64,000 nucleotides of DNA from Tolypocladium sp. Sup5 PDA-1 (taxonomy: Eukaryota > Ascomycota > Sordariomycetes > Hypocreales > Ophiocordycipitaceae). Below are positions 56,401 through 64,000 of this stretch, in pieces (position 1 is the stretch's first letter; every line of letters starts with the position of its first letter). Position numbers and translations under genes: made by a program. The stretch spans positions 32,107 through 96,106 of the forward strand of contig JPHH03000084.1 of the NCBI GenBank assembly GCA_000750105.3, read 5' to 3'. A model generated the notes under the pieces. The model saw only the letters and a list, made by a program, of their open reading frames with translations. It had not been told where the DNA came from and did no database searches.

Positions 56401-58385
56401 GGTGATCCACGCGCGCAGGACCACGGGGAATGTGCAAGGCCAGCAGTATTGCCGTATCCAGAACCTGGGTCCCAGTGATCTATGCCGATCAATTCAAGAA
56501 GCTAGACGGCTACCCGTTGCTGGCAGATCGAAGACAGCAATGAGGCGGGTCAGTTGATGTTGGTGGGACAGGCTCCCGTGTCCGTGACCAGGCGTCGGGT
56601 GCTGACGAAGCAGAAGCACGGCTCGACATCAGTGCTGCGACCCAGCGAGCTGGCACTGCTGAAAGTCACCAACAAGAGGAGAGGGCGACATGTCGTTGTC
56701 TTGTGTTCAAAGGGAGCGCACTTGCGCTGGATGCGATTGGCGTGCTCGAGGGTCGGTGCCTCGTCCGCCAGCTGCAGACTAGGAGCTCGGGCATTCCAAC
56801 GCCGGCAACAACAGCACCCGGACGGCTCCAAGGCGGGAGCAGAAGCAGATCTGGCTTCAATGCCGTCAGCGCCAGGAGATGTCGCTGTCAAGCACAGGGC
56901 CTGTCGAAGCTGGGAGCATTTGCGTTGGACAAGGCGTCCGAGTCTGACCCCTAATACCTGTGGCCTGTTAGAAGCAGGCATTGGTGGCGTACTCGTATGG
57001 CTGGTGTGTTCTCGCCGTTTGGTGACTAGTGGAGCAGGATGGCATTGAGTGGTCGCACTGGAAGGTATCAGTGTTATTGCACCCTCAATGCGTTTCCTGG
57101 TGGATATTGGAGAGTGGCCAAGGTGCCCGTGCTCCTGCTCGTACTCCGTACAGTGTGCACAGACACGGTCTGTGGACGAGACTCGGCGGCAGAATTTCAC
57201 AGGGGCTCAGCAGGGCGCCGCCTTTTGTGTGACAGGGTGGTACGGGGTGTCTACCTCTGGATGGCAGAGCAGTGCTGCCTGCAACAAGTGGCAACGGCGT
57301 GTCGTCGCTGGGCACCGCTGGCGGGCAAGCTGAGCCTCCCGGGCTCGCCGGCGTGATCGACCGTTAGGGGAATTCGCGTGCGTGTAGGATCGCACGGTAC
57401 GACCGCGAGGATCCTAGGTTGGAGCAGACAGTGCCTTCAGTGAATGCACACACGGACTACTATCACGCTGCACAGTGTGTCTGGTCTCTGCCACCCTCCC
57501 GCTCCTCCTGCCTCCACATCACCACATCATCAGCCCAATTGGATGCGCTGCACCCGCGCCAGCCAGGTCGCCCTCTCGCTTCCCACATGCTGCGCCGTCC
57601 ACTCACGATCTCTGGACGACGCCAGGCTCATTTCTCATGGCCAACCTGGCTGGGGAACTGGCTGGGGCGTTCCCTCTTCTGGCCCGCCGCTCCGTGCTCA
57701 CTCTGCGCATTCCTGCCTGGGCTTGGACTCGCAAAGTCGATCCCCCCGGCAGGCCACCACGCACTCCATCCCTCTCCCCGGCCGGCCCCCATGCTGAAGA
57801 AAACCCACCCGCGCCCACTCTTTGCTCGCTGCGCTCGCTCTGTCTCCTCCATCCCCATCCACGTTGAAACCTCTGCCAGCGATCGACGACAGACCTGTGA
57901 CGACTGCCGGGCTCCATCGTCGCCCTCTGCTTGCCCAGCGCAGCGTCCTTTGACCACGACGACGCTCTCCTGCAAATCGATTCTTGTCTCGTTCGGCCTT
58001 TTCGCTGCCCCCGGATTGCCCCGACGAACAGCCTTCGGCCCCCCGCGTTTGGGCCCGCTTGGAAAGGGCCGAATAACGCCTGCACGTCTGCAGACGCACA
58101 CGGCGTCCCCCGTCTTCTCTCCCTGCTTCCAGGCCACGCGAGCTTGCGCCAGAGAGTCTAACTCTTGCAACCTCCCCGCAATATCCCCAAACTCTGGGAC
58201 CCGTCCAAAGTCTCGTCTCGAGGCGGTATCGATAACCGCCTCTTCATATCTTTTCTCTTTCTCGCCCAGTCGTCGGTGCTACCCTCAGGCGACCGACGAC
58301 CGCGCGCATCGAGAGGAGAGGCCGCCGAGAGATTCGGAGATTCGTCCTCTTGCCGGAAACACCAGTCCCCCGTCGTCCGCCCATC
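53414..58385. other. Long gene-poor region and leader of the next regulator
   Basis: No frame with recognisable content lies between 53.4 and 57.4 kb. TACTCCGTA motifs are at 55917 and 57142. From about 57.45 kb the plus strand is C/T-rich, as in the long leaders of fungal regulatory genes, and contains several ATGs before the start at 58386. Confidence 0.4.
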
Positions 58386-60638
58386 ATGGCCCAGGCCATC
58401 AAGAGGGCCTGCGACGCCTGCCATCGTCGCAAGGTCAAGTGCGACGGCGTCAACCCGTGCCGCAACTGCTCCTCCGCCCAGCTCTCGTGCACCTACAATG
58501 CCATTCCCCAGAAGAAGGGCCCCAAGGGCTCTCGAGCCAAGGTCATCAGCGAGTTGAGGGAGACGCAGCGACAGACCAGCCTCTCCGCCAAGGTCCAGAA
58601 CCGAATGAACGGCATCGCCTGCCCTCCCGCGAACCCGAGCATGGGGCCCACGCCGGGCCTCCTGACCAGTGAACTCGTCAAGGAATGCGCCCAGTTCTTC
58701 TTCGACAACATGTACCCTCAGGCACCCATCCTCGACCGCCGGCAGTTTGAACAGCAGGTCCTGTACATGGAGCAGAACCGCGACGCATACTGCCTCATGA
58801 CGTCGCTCTGCGCCTTCATCATGCTTCAGCCGGGCATGTCCATGCCGCCGGGCGATCCCTACAACCTCGACATGGTGCCCGGCGCCAACATCATCTCCAG
58901 CCAGCTGCTCCTCGAGGAGACGCTACGTGTCCGCAAGGGCTACGAATACCTCGACTCCGTTACCCTCAACGCCCTCGCCACAAACTTCTTCATCTTCGGG
59001 TGCTACTATGGCCAGGAGATGCACGAAAAGGCCTGGTACTACCTCCGCGAGGCCACGACAATGATTCACATGATTGGAATGAACAAGGAGGAATACTATA
59101 TGCAGTTTGATGCCGCCGAATCCGCCCGCCACCGCAGGCTGTTCTGGCTCTTCTTTGTCACCGAACGGTGAGTGATGCGTCACCGCACCCTATCCCTCCT
59201 GCCGCGCCAAGATCCGCTGGCTCTAACATGTCCCCTTTCCACAGAGCATACGCCATTCAACGCCAGCGTCCCATTTCGCTCCAAGCCACAATTAACCTGC
59301 CTACTCTCGGCGACGACCCGAGTGATCCCCAAGCCCATCAACTCAACAGCTTTATCCTCCTCGTGAATCTGTACCGGCCATTCGATGACGCATTCACCGC
59401 AACATGGAGCAAGACCAAGGGCCACCTGTCTTCCCAGTACCTGAGTGGCTTGCAGAAGCAGCTGAATGATCTCGTCCAGTCGTACATCTGCCAGGACGCC
59501 AACTTCAACGATGTCCACACCAATCAGCAGTGGCTGAAGAGCACCGTCTGGCAACTGACCAGCGGTGTCGCCAACGGCGGCAGCGACGACTCCATGTCGT
59601 TTCAGTATCCCATGCACATGTCCCGGGAGCTCGTCGTCAACATGGCTTCGCAGTTCCCTGTGCAGGTTGATCTCCTTGGCCCCGGATTGGTAAGTCCTGC
59701 AGTCTGAATAAACCGAGCGCCCCGCTGACGGGCCGTAACAGATTGAGAAACTGGTAGAGATGACTTCGTCCATGACCGAGTTCCTCTCCATGCAGGCCCC
59801 GTCGCGCGACCCGTTCGCCGTCGGCCCTCGTGAACACTTGAACCAGATCATATCCATGGTTGCCATGTCTCGCAACGGCGACCATCGCTTTCTACCATTG
59901 CTCATGAACAAGATGGGCGAGGTTCTCCCTCGGATCGCCAACCCCATGCTTCAGAACCCCCCCGAAAACTCCAACCTGGCCAACATCGACATCTTTGACG
60001 GCTTCGGCAACGCGGGCATGGCTCAGCCGCCGAACCAGATGCACATGCCCATGGGCGCCGACTATGATCGAAAGTTTTCCGTCGAGGACTACGAGAAGAA
60101 ATACAATATGGAAATGAATGGGACCACTCCGGAGTCTGCCACGAATTCCAACAACTCCAATGGGTCGCCGTCTATGCCGCAGCAAGGCTCGTCAGATATG
60201 AACGGGTCATTCGTCAGCTCCCCAGGCATCATGTCCCCAGGCATGGATTACCCCCACGGCATGAACGGGTTTGGCTGTAACGCGATGTCGGAAATGGTCA
60301 TGAGCCCAATGGGCGACTCTTCTCAATCAAGTTCAATGAACCCATCCCAGGGGCAGCACCAGCATACAACCCCTGGCGGGCACGACGGCATATCGCAACA
60401 CACAAATGGAATGACCCCGCAAAATATGCGCTCCCAGGGCATGGGCACGCCGTCGCATCCGATGAACTTTCGTCAACCGCCGCAGAGACAAAGCGGCTTC
60501 CACGTGCCACCAGCCCCGCCGCAGTTGCACCATGTAGGCGAGTTTCACGGACTGCTAAGAACAGGCTCGGACGGGAGCACTTCAATAATGCAGGTAAACC
60601 CAATGAGTGGCGACATTGACTTTGGGGCCATGAGATGA
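58386..60638 (+). CDS. Zn(II)2Cys6 transcription activator, AmyR/COL-26/BglR-like
   Basis: Exons 58386-59167, 59245-59689 and 59742-60638 give 707 residues. The Gal4-type cluster is at C9-x2-C12-x6-C19-x5-C25-x2-C28-x6-C35 (ACDACHRRKVKCDGVNPC), followed by a basic QKKGPKGSRAKVISEL. Residues about 90-420 are the fungal regulator middle domain, with FFDNMYPQAPILDRRQFEQQ, FFIFGCYYGQEMHEKAWYYL, ARHRRLFWLFFVTERAYAIQ. The last 200 residues are rich in Met, Asn, Gln, Pro and Ser, as in activation regions. Close resemblance, from memory, is to regulators of starch and beta-glucoside use (COL-26, BglR), but the ortholog is not proved. Introns of 77 and 52 nt have GTGAGT and GTAAGT donors. The leader is long, suggesting translational control. 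Confidence 0.88.
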
Positions 60639-61622
60639 GAGAGCTCCCCGTCCATGAAGCTGTTGAATCCCCATACCTCATGAGCCTCTTGACGACTGGT
60701 GCGTCAAGAGGAGGAAACGGAGGATTTCCACCTTGTATTTTTATCCCGTCCTTCGCTTCCTTTTCTTTTCCTTTCCTTTGTTCAGGAGGTCCAGCTCGGG
60801 CATGGCTACGACCTGACGAAGGTGGCGGACGTGATTGGAGACGGCTGCTCCCCCTTCAGCAGTGCTGAGCAGACGGAGTGGCGTTGTTTGGCTTGAAAAG
60901 TTGGCCTGTAGGGGTTTTCCTTTTGCCGACTTGGCTCAAACCGCGCGGATCTTTTACCCAACAACCGGCGGGATGCATGGAGGGAGTCTGTTTTGGATTG
61001 CAACGGCGATGCAGGAGTTGATGTGAAACAGATCTACAAGACTGGATGGACCTGAAGGTTTTGAATGCGACGATATGGCCGAGTGATGGCTTTGAGACTA
61101 GCGTCGCGCGATGAGTTGGCCGACGATCTCCCTCTTCGCTGTATCGCATTCAGGATAGCAATTTAGATGGCAGAATTGAAACAACTTATAGAAGCACATC
61201 AACCAGAGTGCCTTGATTGAGCTGTAATGCCGACTGTACATTTTGATTCGTGAGGGGAGCTGTACGTCTGGCGCTAGGTGTGGTCAAGACTCTGAAGGCG
61301 CCCCCGAGATGCCCCCTCAGTATGTTTTGACAGGCCGTCGTGAAGACTTGTCCATCACTTGCAGAGGCGCATGGCTTCTCATCATTTTGTCATCGTCAAA
61401 TTCAGGACATCATACCTACTTGCGTCAGTGAACACGGCTTGCGGCCAACGCGCGTCACCTCGAGGGGTATCTCATCTCGGTCACAACACCAAGCCTTTGA
61501 TATACGCCGAACCAGCCGCCATCCTTGCTATGCGCCCAACCCCCCCAGACATTATCCCCTAATACTTGCACTCCATTTTCGAAAGGGCTTCACACATGAT
61601 GAAGAACCAGTCAAGCATGGCC
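60639..61622. other. Intergenic between convergent regulator and lipase genes
   Basis: 3' regions of both genes; no coding frame of interest. Confidence 0.45.
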
Positions 61623-63531
61623 TCATCGCCTCTTGGCCGTCACGGCGCCCACGGCCAGGACCTCGACCCGCGCAGCGTACAGGCTCATGAGGTGGCATAC
61701 GGGGTCGCCCCAGATGACGCCGCGGAGCTGGTCTTCGTGGCACGTCGTGGCCACGACGCCCTCATCGAGGCGCTGCTTGACGGTCTTGCGGTCCGCGGGC
61801 GGGGCGTGCGGGAAGCCGCTACGGAGAACGACAATGCGGCCGGCGTTGCGGAGGGTCGCGGCGGGGACTGGCCACGACACGGGGGCGGCCCGCGAGCTGG
61901 GCTTGTCGGGTTTCTTGAGTCTTTCGCGGGGCTTTGAAAATGGTAGTGGTGATGAAGTTGCTGCGGGTGGAGGAGGAGGGCTGGCGAGGAGCTCGAGGAG
62001 GCTCCTGACGTAGGCCTTGTCGGCCAGCACCACGGGATCGCCCTCGTTGACGAAGCTCAGGAACAGACTCTTGCGCAGCTCCGGCCGGTCGGGTTTGGCG
62101 AGAGGCAGAAGGCTCACGGGGGGCGTGCCAAACGTCACGCAGTGGACCCTCTTGAAGCACCCCGTCAGGGCGTTGAGCTCGCTCTCGGCCGCGGGGCTCA
62201 CGGCGAGCATGTGCATGTACAAAAGAGCGGCAACGGCGCCACCGGCCGAGTGGCCCGTGATGAGGAGGCTGTAGGCGGCACGGCCGGGGTCCTCGCGGAG
62301 CATCTGGCGCAGGCGGCGCGCGACAGGGCGGACCATGCTACGCGCGACGGACAGGAAGCCGGCGTGGCAGGCGTTGCCCTGGTCGTCGAGGAAGCGTGTG
62401 GGCGGCGCGGGCTCGGAGCGCAGGTTTACGGCCCAGTCCATGAAGGAGGCGGTGCCACGGATGGCGAAGACGATGGTGTTGGCGTGGTCGGCGGGCACAG
62501 ACTTGATGGTCATGGCCTTGGAGCCGGTGAGCCAGTCCGAGGGGACGTGGGCATGGCGTTCGGGGCCCGTCGGTGAGGAGTAGACGCGGTGCGAGTGCTG
62601 AGCGGCGAGGCAGAGGAGAGGCCAGGTGGGCATGTACCTGCAGAGCATCTGACGTTAGCTTCATGGCCTTTTGGCGGCTGGCTGGAGGCGATACAGGGCG
62701 ATGGAGGAAGTGGAGAGCATACAAGGCGAGGGGAGGCAGGTTCAGGGGTAGCCTCGAGTTGGCATAGAGGTCGACCTTGGAAAAGTAGTTGCCTGATACG
62801 ACAGCAGCGGCGACGTCGGACGTTTGCAGCATTCGGGGATCGGCATGGCTAGGGGGGCGTTTCTTGGAGGAGGATGGTTTCTTGCGGCTGCTGAAGCCCC
62901 GTGATCGATCGGTGGACGACGGCTGGTCTGGAGGAGGTGAAGCCGAGAGCCTGAGCTGAGATTGAGAAGGCTGCGGCGTGGACTGGCACATGAAGAGGTC
63001 CCTCTCGTCCCCCGCGTACCGCTCACGGTCGATGAGGGTCATGACATCGTCAAAGCGTCCGCATATATCGTTGTACACTGCATCCGTCGAGCCATGGAGC
63101 GGCGTGTCAAGGCCGTCACTGCTACGACCGAGGTCGACCATGGATCCAGTCCACCGTCCCAGACTGGAGCCACTTCCCTGGATACCCTGCTGTGGCTGCG
63201 GATACTGCGGCTGGCAGGCTCCGATGTAGTAGTGCTGGTGGTGGTGGTTCACCACGACTTGAGGTTGATACTGTGGACCGGGAGCGGCGCCCGGAGGGGC
63301 GCCCGGAGCCAGTGGTCCCCATCCCGGAGACGGGGCAGCGCCGAACTGCGGCTGGGAGAAGGCGACATAGGGATTCGAGCACGGGGCGTTTACTGCAGGA
63401 GCAGCCGTCGCGGGACGCGCGGGGAGGGCAGGGGACGAGGGCGTGTAGAAGACGTTGGGGGGATCCGCCAGAGACGGTCGTTGCTGGCGCTTGGCCGCCT
63501 TGTTGGAGCTGTCGCGGGTGAAGAAGCCCAT
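61623..63531 (-). CDS. Class 3 lipase-domain protein with long Pro-rich N-terminus
   Basis: Exons 63531-62723 and 62637-61623 on the minus strand give 607 residues. The 85-nt intron splits a Leu codon so that NSRLPLNLPPLAL joins YMPTWPLLCLAAQHSHRVY, with a GCTAAC branch point. Residues 1-230 are Pro/Gln/Ala/Ser-rich with HHHQHYY and a Lys/Ser-rich patch. The lipase domain has TIVFAIRGTASFMDWAVNL, the nucleophile elbow LLITGHSAGGAVAALLY, a candidate Asp in VNEGDPVVLADKAYV and a late His in GDPVCHLMSLY. There is no signal peptide, so it is probably an intracellular acylglycerol or phospholipid lipase, not a secreted one. A Pro-rich loop (SPPPPPAATSS) interrupts the domain. Confidence 0.88.
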
Positions 63532-63924
63532 TGTGCAGCGGGAGTGGTCATGTCACGCCCAAACTCCAGGCTGCGAAGTGGGTGCCGACACGAAGAAAGA
63601 CGCGGCGGCGGCGGCATAACCTCTACTGGTCCCGGCTTGAAGCAAGGTGAGTCGATGACGATGCAAAGGACAGAGACGTGAGTGAGGGTTGGCGTTTACC
63701 GAAGCACGGTATTGAGTTTCCTGCCTCAGGCACCTCGCCCCATATAGAGCGAGCGTCCTATACGGAGTAGGAGACCTCTAGTCCGTAGTTCCCTCCTCAT
63801 ACGTAGCTTTCCATAGCTCATAAATACTAAGCTCTTTCACGCCTGTCAAGCACATGAATCCAGCGTCCGTCCGCCGCTTGCCCCAGGGCCCACGGTCCAC
63901 CATTCGGCTCCGATTCCAGCTGCC
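63532..63924. other. Lipase promoter region
   Basis: TACGGAGTA at 63762-63770 lies 231 bp upstream of the lipase ATG. Nothing else is recognised. Confidence 0.4.
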
Positions 63925-64000
63925 GGGGGGGGGGGGGGGGGGGGCTTGGCCCCCCCCCCCCGCGCCGGGTATGCCCCCCCCGGGGGGCCCGCCCCCCCCC
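63925..64000. other. Homopolymer G/C end, probable assembly artefact
   Basis: About twenty G, a short CTTGG, then runs of C and G with almost no other bases to the last position. Nothing like it occurs elsewhere in the window. Confidence 0.7.

Overview
The window reads as nuclear DNA of a filamentous ascomycete, most likely a Sordariomycete and plausibly Hypocreales. Genes are densely packed on both strands and carry short introns (about 52-85 nt) with GTANGT/GTGAGT donors, CTAAC/CTGAC branch points and CAG acceptors. Codons are GC-rich, and the gene set (GrrA, Rvs161, Dcp1, Aim18, Sec72, L16) is typical of Pezizomycotina. The order is inferred from general resemblance, not from a search.

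Layout. 0-4 kb: a local family of small Cys-rich proteins beginning Met-Cys, with one intact and two apparently broken copies. 6-19 kb: housekeeping genes, namely an unrecognised 5'-repeat-containing gene, SEC72 (-), ribosomal L16 (-), a BAG-domain membrane protein (-), an aldehyde dehydrogenase (+), glutaredoxin (+) and AIM18 (-). 20-21.7 kb: a decayed GH36 alpha-galactosidase pseudogene with several frame breaks, a 252-bp insertion and a small inverted-repeat element just downstream. 22.6-36.5 kb: F-box/LRR protein GrrA (+), an ammonium transporter (-), peptidyl-tRNA hydrolase (-), BAR protein Rvs161 (+), decapping subunit Dcp1 (-) and an OCRL-like inositol 5-phosphatase (+). 37-47.5 kb: an unrecognised gene, a second miniature inverted-repeat element, a large zinc-cluster regulator (-) and a TauD-type dioxygenase (+). 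47.5-58 kb: gene-poor, with a 3-kb AT-richer island holding a dead pogo/Fot1-type transposase split by about 1.9 kb of sequence with direct repeats at its ends. 58.4-63.5 kb: an AmyR/COL-26-like Zn2Cys6 activator (+) and a class 3 lipase (-). The window ends in homopolymer G/C that looks like an assembly artefact.

The genes do not form one pathway. Divergent pairs (PTH1/RVS161, 222 bp apart; DCP1/5-phosphatase, 657 bp apart) may share promoters. The most unusual signal is a 9-bp near-palindrome, TACGRAGTA, found at least 13 times. Twelve copies are intergenic and one lies in a proposed 5' intron. Exon coordinates were deduced from splice signals and frame continuity; for spliced genes the feature span covers first to last coding base and exons are listed in the evidence.
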